NCBI GenBank assembly: GCA_934661755.1 | Contig: CAKUJM010000023.1 | Span: forward strand, 1-45,835 | Source: an uncultured Lentisphaeria bacterium | GTDB lineage: Bacteria > Verrucomicrobiota > Lentisphaeria > Oligosphaerales > Oligosphaeraceae | DNA length: 45,835 nt | Direction: 5' to 3' | Shown: in pieces, positions 1-8,722 of the stretch | Layout of the letters: every line of letters begins with the position of its first letter | How positions within the stretch are numbered: position 1 is the first letter of the stretch | Notes under the pieces: generated by a model | Told to the model about the DNA's origin: nothing | Seen by the model: only the letters and a program-made list of their open reading frames with translations | The model's database searches: none | Translations under genes and position numbers: made by a program

Positions 1-10
1 AACAAAAAGA

Positions 11-48
11 AAGCCGGATTGAGTAGAAAATCCTACAAAATCCGGCTT
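11..48. repeat. Imperfect hairpin at 5' side of transposase fragment
   Basis: Arms AAGCCGGATT (11-20) and AATCCGGCTT (39-48) are perfect reverse complements. Inside them lies a second pair, GTAG (22-25) and CTAC (32-35), around a 6-base loop. The structure is in the same open frame as the transposase but reads as protein unlike the family, so it may be an inserted palindromic element or the structured junction of a truncated insertion sequence. Confidence 0.6.
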
Positions 49-1035
49 AGTGCTAAACTATTTTGCAAAACTCACATCAACGTGGACAGTACCGTTCAAG
101 AAAAGGCGGTGCGTTATCCTACCGATGCTCGCCTTTATGACCGTATGCGTGAACGTTTGGTGAAATCCGCCCGTAAAAATGGCGTTGAATTGCGCCAGAC
201 CTACGAGCGAATCGGCAAAAAAGTATTGCGCAGTCAAAGCGGTTATGCAAAGGCCAGTCAGTTCAAGCGAGCAAGAAAAGCAACAAAACAGTTGAAGACT
301 TTTCTTGGTCGTGTCGTTCGGGATATTGAACGGAAAATCACCGCTCCAGATATCGAATTGCAACATCTGCTCGAGATGGGGAATCAGCTTTTAGCACAAA
401 AACGGACAGACAAAAAGAAGTTGTATTCGATTCATGAACCGCAGGTCGAATGCATCGGCAAAGGCAAGGCGCATAAAAAGTTTGAATTCGGAACAAAAGT
501 CGGTTTGGTGACAAGCGCCAAGAGTAACTGGATTGTCGGCGCGGAAGCGTATCCCGGCAATCCTTATGATGGACATACATTGAAATCGGCGCTGGCGCAA
601 ACTACGAAAATTCTTGGGTTTGAACCAGCAATGGCGATTTGTGACTTGGGGTATCGCGGTAACAATTACGAAGGTGAATGCAATATTCAAGTCGTCAACC
701 GTTTCCGGAAACGAGTATCGCGGTCACTTTGCCACTGGTGGAACCGTCGTTCTGCGATTGAACCGGTGACTGGACATTGTAAAAGTGAGCATCGGATGGA
801 TCGCAATCTGCTTCGTGGCCAATTAGGCGATGAATTGAATGTGATCTTTGCCGCGGCGGGATTCAACTTCCAGAAACTGTTACGGGCGTTCGCCCTATTT
901 TTGTGTCTATTTTTCAGGCTCGTATTTTTGCAATTGGAAAAATGCGAACCGAAAAGGTTTGAAAAAGGAAGAGCGCGAGAAGGAAAAACCTTTTGCGGAA
1001 ATGTTCTTTCCTTCTCGCATCCGGCTTTTGCATAA
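19..1035 (+). mobile_element. IS5-family transposase, 5'-truncated
   Basis: This is the catalytic DDE part of an IS5-group insertion sequence transposase, which cuts and joins the element's ends. Three landmarks are visible: a first aspartate in VDSTVQEKAVRYPTDA (about residues 22-37), a second in the motif CDLGYRG, and a glutamate in the block RRSAIEPVTGHCKSEHRM, followed by NLLRGQLGDELN. Family members normally carry roughly 100 or more residues before the first aspartate. Here only about 20 precede it and they do not look like transposase, so the 5' end is missing. The frame is open to position 1 and the listed start is a TTG. The last about 40 residues (after the FNFQKLLRAF block) are basic and poorly conserved. 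Terminal inverted repeats and target duplications cannot be assigned because the left end lies outside the window. Confidence 0.85.
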
Positions 1036-1053
1036 CCGACTATATAGCAGATG

Positions 1054-1290
1054 TCAGAGCCGGCAAATTGCAGCCCGTTCGCACAATTCGTGCCAGCCGT
1101 CCGGCACGCCGTGCAGCGGATAAAGCGTTCCGCCCGTTTCATAGATGAGAAGGTCGGCGCTCGCCCCATTCCCGCGTCCATTCGTCCAAGCTGGATCGTC
1201 CGGCTGAATCGTATTGAAGGGGCAGTGCGCGCCGAGGTGCCAATGGTGCCGGTGGCTCTCTTCCCAAAGCGTGCCGCGCCAAAAAGCCAA
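1054..1290 (-). pseudogene. Possible gene remnant downstream of AraC regulator
   Basis: An open frame of about 78 codons begins at a TTG, has no clear ribosome binding site and lies 34 bases after the AraC stop codon. The frame stays open further upstream into the 3' end of the AraC gene without an ATG. The translation is rich in Trp and His (for example HRHHWHLGAHCPFNTIQP and GVPDGWHELCERA) and looks more like real protein than the competing frames. I do not recognise the family. Its position between the insertion sequence and the regulator would fit the C-terminal remnant of a gene broken by the IS insertion. Confidence 0.3.
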
Positions 1291-1324
1291 TTTCTTTGTG
1301 CGGAAATCCCATCGGCGGCTTCCG

Positions 1325-2203
1325 TCAGTTGCGATACGCTTTCGGGGACACGCCCGTGAAACCGGTGAATTCGGTCGAAAAATGAAACGGCGAATGATAG
1401 CCCACCTGTTCGGCGATTTCCTTGACGGAGAGTTCGGTTTCGTGGCGCAGGAGGTATTGCGCGGTTTCCAGCCGGAGCCGCTTCAAATATGCCCCCGGCG
1501 TGGTGCGGAAATAACGTGAAAAATGGCGCAGCAGCGTCGATTTGCTCATCGCAAAATGACATGCCATCGTTTCCAAACTGAACGTATCGCGAAGCCGCTG
1601 CCCCAAATACTCCGACATCTTCGCCGCCTGCGGCGGAAACGCATCCACCGCCGTCTCCTCTGCAATCGTGAACAACAGCTCCACCGCCAGCAGCGACAGC
1701 TCAAATGCCGACTTCTTCTGCGTCAGCGCCCGCGCAATACGGTCATACACCCGCGCAATACGGTCAGGATCGCGCGGATGCAAAATGTTGGCGCTCTCCC
1801 AATGCAGCCCGCGCAACAGCAGCGGCAGCATCGGGCCATCCAGCTTGAACATCCTTTTTTCGGCGGTTTCGGACACGCACTCCATGCTGTGGCTGGTATG
1901 GCGGCGCACCAGAAAAAGATCCCCCGCCTCCGCCAGCCCGGTTTCTCCGTCCTGTTCGAAGCGAAACGTCCCCTGCGTCACGAATTCGAGCGAAAACACC
2001 CGGGAATCGCGGCGGCTTGACGCCGCGCGGCGCACCCATTTGGAAGAACCCCCGCCGCCGAAAAAAAGCCCCGACTGCAAATTGCGCGGCTCGGTTAGGA
2101 AAAAATGAAAAATCTTCGGGTATTCCCCGACCCGTATACGACTGCAATCTGGCTGCGGAACGCCCTTGATTTTCGTTGGAATTTCCATACGGGAAAACAC
2201 CAT
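1325..2203 (-). CDS. AraC-family transcriptional regulator
   Basis: This is a one-component DNA-binding regulator of about 292 residues. The N-terminal half (about 30-150) is a cupin-like sensing domain with the typical block AEAGDLFLVRRHTSHSM. The C-terminal about 100 residues hold the double helix-turn-helix. The first helix-turn-helix is in the SLETMACHFAMSKSTLLRHF region; the second carries VKEIAEQVGYHSPFHFSTEF and ends in the family signature GVSPKAYRN. The ATG at 2203 is used, but the ATG five codons in is equally possible; neither has a strong ribosome binding site. The gene diverges from the glycoside hydrolase operon that starts at 2497, with both upstream regions in the 293-base gap, so it is the likely ligand-responsive activator of that operon. 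The ligand is probably a sugar released by the encoded hydrolases; that part is inference. Confidence 0.9.
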   Translation of the reverse strand: MVFSRMEIPTKIKGVPQPDCSRIRVGEYPKIFHFFLTEPRNLQSGLFFGGGGSSKWVRRAASSRRDSRVFSLEFVTQGTFRFEQDGETGLAEAGDLFLVRRHTSHSMECVSETAEKRMFKLDGPMLPLLLRGLHWESANILHPRDPDRIARVYDRIARALTQKKSAFELSLLAVELLFTIAEETAVDAFPPQAAKMSEYLGQRLRDTFSLETMACHFAMSKSTLLRHFSRYFRTTPGAYLKRLRLETAQYLLRHETELSVKEIAEQVGYHSPFHFSTEFTGFTGVSPKAYRN

Positions 2204-2410
2204 CCTGCTAAAAATTTACGATATACATTCTTCTGCTACTATAACACCGCCTTGGCTGATGTCAAACCGGGAAACGCCTTTTTTTCGCTCGATTGTGCTT
2301 ACCCACATGGTAATTGCAAAAGGAACCCCGCCTCGCCTCCCCCTTCCTCCGGAAAATTCAGCCCTATGTGAATTTGAAGATATTCCGTATGTTTTTGAAA
2401 TTGCCTGCCA

Positions 2411-2439
2411 TTGCATTCAGACGGCTTTTGCAATATAAT
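2411..2439 (+). promoter_or_regulatory. Sigma70-type promoter of glycan operon
   Basis: The -35 box TTGCAT (2411-2416) and a perfect -10 box TATAAT (2434-2439) are separated by exactly 17 bases. They lie 58 bases before the prepilin-like gene and in the gap shared with the divergent AraC gene. The upstream part of the gap (2204-2410) shows no other recognisable element. Confidence 0.7.
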
Positions 2440-2496
2440 ATAAGCGCAACGGAAACCATCAATCCCAAATGGTAAAAAATAAGGAGTATCGTTATC

Positions 2497-3264
2497 ATGA
2501 AATCGTCCCGTTCTCACTTCACACTTATCGAATTGCTTGTCGTGATCGCGATCATCGCCATCCTGGCAGGAATGCTGCTTCCGGCGCTGAATCAGGCGCG
2601 CGAAAAAGCGCGTGCCATCTCCTGCACCGGCAACCTGAAGCAGGTCGGGCTAGGCGTCATCATGTACGCCAACGACGCTTGCGACCAGCTGCCGCCGCTC
2701 GACACCAGCGGCAACGGCACCGAATCCGCACTGCTCGCCGATTACATCGCCAAAGTCAACAAAGGTTCCACGCTCAACTATCATGAGCCGATTGTCGGTT
2801 TTGCCATCCCGTGCAGCCCGTCGCGCAAAGGCCCGTATTTCTGCCCCTCCGCCAACCCCTGGGTCACCGGCGGCATCAAATACTACCCCTCCTACAAAGG
2901 CATCGTCCGCGACTACAACCAACCGCAAGTCGCCGTCACATGGGGCAGCAACGAAAATCAATTTTCCATCAATGGCAGCAGCTTCGTCATCGGCAACAAA
3001 ATCACCAAAATCAAACCCTCCAACGGCATCATGTCCGAAATGGCCTACACCCGCATAAACGGTGACAATATCTACACCTCCTACCGGGCGATTTACAAAG
3101 GCACCTGGATTTGGAACTACGGCCTCAACACCTCCGGCAACCCCTTCTTCGCCAACCACAACGCCAACAAAAGCGGCAATATGCTCTTCGCCGACGGCTC
3201 CGTTCAGCTCATCAACAACATCGGCCCCGGCAGCTTTCAGGAAAAGAGCCTGATCCGCAAGTAA
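2497..3264 (+). CDS. Prepilin-type N-terminal cleavage/methylation protein (DUF1559-like)
   Basis: This is a secreted pseudopilin-like protein of 255 residues. It opens with a short basic leader and the type IV prepilin motif FTLIELLVVIAIIAILAGML, to be cut before Phe8 and anchored through the hydrophobic helix. NQAREKARAISCTGNLKQ follows, as in the DUF1559/H-X9-DG proteins common in Lentisphaerota and Planctomycetes. Near the C-terminus is HNANKSGNMLFADGSV, a variant with 11 instead of 9 residues between His and Asp-Gly. The start is supported by AAGGAG ten bases upstream of the ATG. It is the first gene after the promoter at 2411 and sits 31 bases before a secreted glycoside hydrolase, so it probably belongs to the same operon. 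In this family the role is usually unknown; a surface or secretion-linked function in glycan handling is inference. Confidence 0.88.
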   Translation: MKSSRSHFTLIELLVVIAIIAILAGMLLPALNQAREKARAISCTGNLKQVGLGVIMYANDACDQLPPLDTSGNGTESALLADYIAKVNKGSTLNYHEPIVGFAIPCSPSRKGPYFCPSANPWVTGGIKYYPSYKGIVRDYNQPQVAVTWGSNENQFSINGSSFVIGNKITKIKPSNGIMSEMAYTRINGDNIYTSYRAIYKGTWIWNYGLNTSGNPFFANHNANKSGNMLFADGSVQLINNIGPGSFQEKSLIRK

Positions 3265-3295
3265 CCTCTTCTCCCAAGGACACCTTGTACCGCTT

Positions 3296-6200
3296 ATGAA
3301 ATTCTTATCGACCATCATCACCGCCATGCTTTTGCTGGCGGCCGCGGGCGTGCTGGCGGCCGCGGGCGGCAACGCCGTCTTCAACCCCGGCTTCGAGCTT
3401 GGCTCCGATGGCTATGAACTCAACTGGGTCAGCAATCCGGTCAAAAATCCCCGGCTGATTTACCACAAGCTCCGCATCGAACGGGAAAATCCGGCGGAAG
3501 GCAAACAGTTCCTGCGCCTCGACAACCCCTTCGGCGAAGTCTTTGAGCTGCACAGCCGCGAATTCCCGCTGGAAGCCGGCAAGACCTATACGCTCTCGTT
3601 CGCCGCGCGCGGCAACGCCGATGGCATGACGATTCGGCCAACGGTTTACGGTATCATGTCCGACCGCCGGAGCCTCGGCTACGACAAAGAGTTCCAGCTC
3701 TCAAAAGAGTGGCGGGAATACCGCTTTTCATTCACCCCCGCGGGTTCCGGATATTATCATATCGCGCTGTTCCCCGGCAACCGGCACGCCGAAGCAATTC
3801 CCGCCGGGCATATCGATCTCGACGATCTTAAGCTCGACAACGGCATGCCCGCCCCGGAGCTCGAAGCCGCCGTCGCCTCCACCGCCGACCTTTATGAACA
3901 AGGACAAGGCAAAAGCGCCAAACTCACGCTCAAAGTCCGCAACAACAGCAACGCCCCCATCCGCCGGACGCTGAAAATCCGCGGTATCGAAGTCTACTTC
4001 AACCGCGTGCTTTGGGAAAAACCGTTCACGCTTGATCTCGCCCCCGGCGAAATACGCGCCATTCCTTTCGACGCCCCGCTGGATACCTGCGGCGGCGTTC
4101 GAGCAGAAATCGAAAATATGCCGGAGGCATTTGCGGGATATTACGCCGTCATCGGCCATTACGACGTGCGCCCCATCGACATCCGCCGCGACTTCTGCGT
4201 CAGCATCAACGGCGCTGCCAACCACGAGGAACGGCGTTCCTTTTATCCCGGTTTTTACGCCCGCGGCAAATCCGTGGACGACAATCTCGCCCAGCTCGCA
4301 CGGCTCGGCGTCCGGCTGATCCGCGAACGCGACGGCGGCGCGGGCATGGCGCAATGGCGCTATCTGGAACCGAAAGAAGGCGTTTTCGACTTCCGCCATG
4401 CTGATTTCCTGCTGGCGCTTTACCGGAAACACCATCTCGAACCGCTGCCGATTTTCTCGGACGATTTCGCCGAAGGCACCGGGCTTGACCGCCCCGGCTG
4501 GCAGCACCGCGGGCATCTCCCGGACTGGCTGCTCGCCAAAAGCACCCGGGTCCAAAACGACCCGCCGAACACCATGCGCTCCGTTCGCGGCCATATCATG
4601 CTGCCGCCCCACGACCTCTACCGGCGTTACATCCGCGCCTTCGCCGAACGCTATCGCGGCAAAGTGCAGGCGGTGGAGCTGATGAATGAGCCCAATTTGT
4701 ACATCACGCCTGAGGTTTATATGGATTATCTGCGCATCGCCTCGCCGGAACTGCGCGCCGCCGATCCCGCCATGCAGCTCGTCGGCCTCTGCCCGACCGG
4801 CGACAAAGAAAGCGAAACGGCGATGCCGTGGACTCAGAGCTGTATCAAAGATGGTGCGCTGGATCTCGTGGACGCGGTCAGCTTCCATCCCTACAATTCC
4901 CGCGAATTGAGTTCGTCGCTGCCCGCGGACGCCTATATGGAAGCCTTGAAGCGAATTCTCGTTTCCAAGCCGCTGCCGATTTGGAACACCGAGCTTTACT
5001 ACTGCTACGACGTGGAAGGAAACGACAAACGCGATCCGCAGAGTTGTTCCGCCGATCAGGTGTCGCGCCGCTTCCTGACCGATCTCGGCGAAGGCGCCGC
5101 GCAGTCGATCAGCATGCACAGCTTCGGCATCGGGTTGTGGTACAGCAAACTGACGCCAAACCTCAACAACGCGGAAGGCTCCATGGGGCTGCACCCGTCG
5201 CCCGCGATGGTCGCCTACAACGCGCTCGCCCGCTATTTCGAGGGCGCAAAACCGGCATCCAAACACCGGCTTCCCCGGCAAATCGTCTGTTACGGATTCC
5301 GCGACCGCACGGGAAAACCGCTCGCGGCGGTTTGGAACTACGGAGAAGCGAAAGGCGTCATGCTGGATTTCGGCGGCATGGAAGTCCGCGATCTCTTCGG
5401 CAACAGACAAAATACCGCACAACCGCTTGAAATCACCCGCGCCCCCTACTTCCTCTTTCCGGGACGGCTTTCGGAGTCAGAATTTACCGTACAACTGGGC
5501 AAGCTCCAACCGATTGTGCCGATGCCGGTCACGGTCAGCGACGCGGTACGGCTCTACAACGGCGCCGTGCGGATCGGGCTGCACAACGACAGCGACGCGC
5601 CGGTTTCGGCGGTCATCGGCTTCCGCGGCGAAGGCTGGGCGACGGCACGCCCGGAACGGATTGAGCTGAAACCCGGCGAATACCGCACCCTCACGCTCCC
5701 CGTCCGCGAAACCGGCGACAAACAGCAAGCACCCGAAGTGATGTTCAACCTCAACCGCCGCATGTTCCGCCATCCGGTCAAACTCTATCGCAACCATGTC
5801 CGGCATGCCGGAGAGGAGATTTCGCTCCGCAGCGCGGACGGCGTTCTGCGCGGCAGCGCCGTCATCCGCCGCGAAGGGGATAAGCTGGTCATGACGTTCC
5901 GTGTCACGGACAAAACGGACGCGGGCGCCAAAGGAGCGCGTTACTTTTGGGAAAGCGACTCGATTGAACTTTTCCTGGACCGCAATCCAGGCGAATTCTT
6001 CGGCGGCGGGCAGAAAAACCACCCGGAACGGTATCAGCCGGAAACGTTCCGGCTTTTCCTGATGCCGCGCGAGACGCAGGGCGAACAGCTTTTCATTTCC
6101 GGCACCGCGCTCCGGCGCGAAGACGCGGCGATTTCGACGACCGCCGACGCCGACGGCTACACCATCCGCGTCGAACTGCCCGCAGGTAACATGCGTGAGC

Positions 6201-6334
6201 TGGGGCTGGACATCAAAATCAACGACGCCATTTCACCGGCAACCAAAACCGCCCGTTCCGCAAGCTTCAGCCAATCACCGATCCCGCATCTGGATCGTTT
6301 CGAATTCAACATCATCGATTTCAACCGAAAGTAA
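3296..6334 (+). CDS. Large secreted glycoside hydrolase with carbohydrate-binding domains
   Basis: A 1012-residue secreted enzyme with a signal peptide (about 1-22). A CBM4/9-type jelly-roll with the typical opening NAVFNPGFELGSDG covers about 25-175. A TIM-barrel catalytic domain resembling clan GH-A families such as GH39 and GH5 spans about 310-680. The probable acid/base is Glu465 in the motif LMNEPNLY and the probable nucleophile is Glu566 in IWNTELYY; their spacing fits clan GH-A. A beta-sandwich follows. The last about 190 residues resemble CBM9-like domains (WESDSIELFLDRNPGEFFGG). The exact family and substrate cannot be named from sequence alone. The mannosidases downstream in the operon suggest a mannose-containing polymer or glycoprotein glycan, processed outside the cytoplasm. 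Confidence 0.8.
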   Translation: MKFLSTIITAMLLLAAAGVLAAAGGNAVFNPGFELGSDGYELNWVSNPVKNPRLIYHKLRIERENPAEGKQFLRLDNPFGEVFELHSREFPLEAGKTYTLSFAARGNADGMTIRPTVYGIMSDRRSLGYDKEFQLSKEWREYRFSFTPAGSGYYHIALFPGNRHAEAIPAGHIDLDDLKLDNGMPAPELEAAVASTADLYEQGQGKSAKLTLKVRNNSNAPIRRTLKIRGIEVYFNRVLWEKPFTLDLAPGEIRAIPFDAPLDTCGGVRAEIENMPEAFAGYYAVIGHYDVRPIDIRRDFCVSINGAANHEERRSFYPGFYARGKSVDDNLAQLARLGVRLIRERDGGAGMAQWRYLEPKEGVFDFRHADFLLALYRKHHLEPLPIFSDDFAEGTGLDRPGWQHRGHLPDWLLAKSTRVQNDPPNTMRSVRGHIMLPPHDLYRRYIRAFAERYRGKVQAVELMNEPNLYITPEVYMDYLRIASPELRAADPAMQLVGLCPTGDKESETAMPWTQSCIKDGALDLVDAVSFHPYNSRELSSSLPADAYMEALKRILVSKPLPIWNTELYYCYDVEGNDKRDPQSCSADQVSRRFLTDLGEGAAQSISMHSFGIGLWYSKLTPNLNNAEGSMGLHPSPAMVAYNALARYFEGAKPASKHRLPRQIVCYGFRDRTGKPLAAVWNYGEAKGVMLDFGGMEVRDLFGNRQNTAQPLEITRAPYFLFPGRLSESEFTVQLGKLQPIVPMPVTVSDAVRLYNGAVRIGLHNDSDAPVSAVIGFRGEGWATARPERIELKPGEYRTLTLPVRETGDKQQAPEVMFNLNRRMFRHPVKLYRNHVRHAGEEISLRSADGVLRGSAVIRREGDKLVMTFRVTDKTDAGAKGARYFWESDSIELFLDRNPGEFFGGGQKNHPERYQPETFRLFLMPRETQGEQLFISGTALRREDAAISTTADADGYTIRVELPAGNMRELGLDIKINDAISPATKTARSASFSQSPIPHLDRFEFNIIDFNRK

Positions 6335-6342
6335 ATCATCTT

Positions 6343-7272
6343 ATGAAACATAACATGAAACAATTTCTATTCGGAATGGCGTTGGCGGCGTCCGCCGCGC
6401 TTTTCGCAGGGGACGGGCTTCAAATCCGCACCACCGGCGGCTGGGCAAAAGAGCCGGACGGTTTTTCGCTCGACTACGGAACCGCCAAAAAAGGCGCGGT
6501 TTACCTGACCCGGAACGTCACGCCGCATACGATTTACCGCATCGCATGGCGCGCGGAGCGCGCGACACCGGAAACACCCGCGCCGACGCTCTTTGTGGAA
6601 ACCAGCCGCAAACATTATGTCCAATTTGACGGTGCGAACCGCGTCCATTACTGGAACTCCGGCGACGAAACAACGCTGAAGCTCCGATTCGACATCGACC
6701 GCGGCAAACCGGGCAAAATCCACCTGCGCGACATCCGCGTCACGGAAGTCGCTCCGGCGGAACTGAACCGGAATTTGATTGAGAACGGCGACTGGGAACA
6801 GGGCGAATTGGGGGATTTCTGGCAATCGCGCGACGCGGGGATCATCCCCGGCAGCGCCGTACTGGCGAATTCGCCTGATTTCTTCAGCGGCAGCCGGAGC
6901 CTCTGCCTGAAGCCCTCGGCGCAAAAGCCCGACTACACCATCCGCTCCGCCTACATGCCGGTCATTCCCGGCGACACCTTCGTTCTGACATTCTGGGGCA
7001 AAAGCGACGTTGACACAACGCTCGGCGGCTCCATCGACTGCGCCTCCCCGGCCAACATCCACAAAGGCAAACACCCCCACAAAATCGCCACCTTCAAGCT
7101 GACGCCCGACTGGAACGAATACCGGCTCGAATATACCGTTCCGCGCGATCTTGCGGCCTATCCCGCGCTGGCGGACGGCGTTGCACGGATTTGGTTTTCG
7201 CGCGGCGCCAAGGGTACGATTTATCTCGACAATCTGGAATTTCGCAGAACCGCACCGGCGACGGCGCAATAA
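6343..7272 (+). CDS. Secreted protein with two CBM4/9-like jelly-roll domains
   Basis: A 309-residue protein with a signal peptide (MKHNMKQFLFGMALAASAALFA). It has two beta-sandwich segments: a shorter one at about 25-140 and a better defined one at about 145-305. The second begins NLIENGDWEQGELGDFW and ends YLDNLEFRR, the usual first and last strands of CBM4/9-type domains. No catalytic motif is visible. It starts 8 bases after the large hydrolase and is followed 18 bases later by the next gene, so it is part of the operon. It probably binds the polysaccharide at the surface or in the periplasm. The binding specificity is unknown. Confidence 0.7.
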   Translation: MKHNMKQFLFGMALAASAALFAGDGLQIRTTGGWAKEPDGFSLDYGTAKKGAVYLTRNVTPHTIYRIAWRAERATPETPAPTLFVETSRKHYVQFDGANRVHYWNSGDETTLKLRFDIDRGKPGKIHLRDIRVTEVAPAELNRNLIENGDWEQGELGDFWQSRDAGIIPGSAVLANSPDFFSGSRSLCLKPSAQKPDYTIRSAYMPVIPGDTFVLTFWGKSDVDTTLGGSIDCASPANIHKGKHPHKIATFKLTPDWNEYRLEYTVPRDLAAYPALADGVARIWFSRGAKGTIYLDNLEFRRTAPATAQ

Positions 7273-7290
7273 TAAAGGACCATTTCTCTC

Positions 7291-8721
7291 GTGTCGCACG
7301 ATATTGAACGAACCACCCCGGAAGCCGTCGGCGTACCGTCGGCGGCATTGATCCGGCTGATCGGCAAACTGAAACAATTTGATTCGCTGAACAGCATCAT
7401 GATTCTTCGGCACGGCAAGTGCTGCGCCGAAGGATGGTGGGCGCCGTATGCACCGAAAATCCAACATACCCTCTTCTCGCTGAGCAAAAGTTTCACCGCC
7501 CTCGCCGTCGGGCTTGCCCAACAGGAGGGGCGGCTCTCCATCCATGACCGGCTGGCGGCGTATTTCCCGGAATACGACAGCGCAATCCGCGACGCCCGGA
7601 TGCGCGACATCACGCTGCGCCAGCTGCTGACCATGGCGAGCGGCCATGCTTCCTGCGCCTGTCCGCAAATGTTCGCAGACCCGGACGGGGATTGGGCGCG
7701 GGGATTTTTCTCCTCTCAGCTGGCGAATGAACCCGGTTCGGGCTTCATTTACAACTCCGCCGCGACCTACATGCTCTCGGCAACAGTCCGCAAAGTCACC
7801 GGGCAGAATGTGCGGGAATATCTGCTGCCGCGCCTGTTTGAACCGCTGGCGATCGAGCCGGGCATGTGGGAAAACTGCCCGCGCGGAATCAACGTCGGCG
7901 GCTGGGGGCTTTATCTCACGACCGAGGACATCGCCAAATTCGCCCAACTTCTGCTCCAAAACGGTTCTTGGAATGGCAGACAGCTGATTCCTGCCGATTA
8001 TCTGCGCGACGCCGTTTCTCCGAAGATCGACACCGCCCGCGGTTCCGACACGGACTGGCGGCAGGGGTACGGCTATCAATTTTGGATGAGCCGTCACGGT
8101 TTTCGCGCGGACGGCGCGTCCGGGCAACTGGCGCTGGTGATCCCGGAAGCGGATATGGCAATCGCCATCACCTCCGGCATGGACCGGGTACCGGAACTGC
8201 TGGAGGCGGTCTGGGAACTCCTGCCGTCGCTTTCGGACACGGCGCTGCCGGAACAGCCCGGCGAACCGAGACGGCTGGCGGAACTGCTTGCCACGCTGGA
8301 AATCCCCGTCGCGCCGAACGCTCGCCGGGAATGGCAGGCGCAAAAATGGGCATGGGAATTTGAAGACAATCCGGCAGGCATCACCGGCGCGGTGCTGGAA
8401 ATCGGCGCGGACTCCTGTCTTTTGGCAATCCGGGGACGGCACGGCGAAGAAACGCTCCGCGCCGGGTTCGGCTTCCGCAGCAACGACAATATCCTCCAAC
8501 TCAACGATCACCTGCCGCGCCGGGTTTCCGCCAGTGCGGGGTGGACGGAAGGCGGCGCATTGGCGCTGCATCTTTGCTGTTACGAAACGGCATTCCGGGA
8601 GGTGTTCCTGATTGATCCGGCGTCCGCCGACCGGCCGCTGACGGGGACCGCCCGCTTCTGCACGTTCCGCCAACCGTTTCTACCGCCGCTGACCGTCCGC
8701 ACCCCCAAAGGAAAAATCTGA
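7291..8721 (+). CDS. Beta-lactamase-family serine hydrolase
   Basis: A 476-residue protein of the class C beta-lactamase/penicillin-binding fold used by many esterases and amidases. The catalytic tetrad S-x-x-K is Ser63-Leu-Ser-Lys66 in the block FSLSKSFTAL. The second motif is Tyr154-Asn155-Ser156 in GFIYNSAATY. The C-terminal 130 residues form an added beta domain. There is no signal peptide, so it is probably cytoplasmic. The start is a GTG with AAAGGA about 12 bases upstream. It ends one base before the GH38 gene, indicating translational coupling. In a sugar operon a deacylating esterase role on substituted glycan pieces is plausible, but this is inference; true antibiotic resistance is unlikely. 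Confidence 0.82.
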   Translation: MSHDIERTTPEAVGVPSAALIRLIGKLKQFDSLNSIMILRHGKCCAEGWWAPYAPKIQHTLFSLSKSFTALAVGLAQQEGRLSIHDRLAAYFPEYDSAIRDARMRDITLRQLLTMASGHASCACPQMFADPDGDWARGFFSSQLANEPGSGFIYNSAATYMLSATVRKVTGQNVREYLLPRLFEPLAIEPGMWENCPRGINVGGWGLYLTTEDIAKFAQLLLQNGSWNGRQLIPADYLRDAVSPKIDTARGSDTDWRQGYGYQFWMSRHGFRADGASGQLALVIPEADMAIAITSGMDRVPELLEAVWELLPSLSDTALPEQPGEPRRLAELLATLEIPVAPNARREWQAQKWAWEFEDNPAGITGAVLEIGADSCLLAIRGRHGEETLRAGFGFRSNDNILQLNDHLPRRVSASAGWTEGGALALHLCCYETAFREVFLIDPASADRPLTGTARFCTFRQPFLPPLTVRTPKGKI

Positions 8722-8722
8722 T

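Noticed and set aside
687..1562. Long minus-strand open frame
   Set aside because: It crosses the transposase and the AraC gene in the opposite or another frame and has the composition of a shadow frame in GC-rich DNA.
6367..8673. 768-codon minus-strand open frame
   Set aside because: It lies opposite the secreted protein and serine hydrolase genes, both with clear motifs, and its Arg- and Ala-rich translation has no recognisable features.
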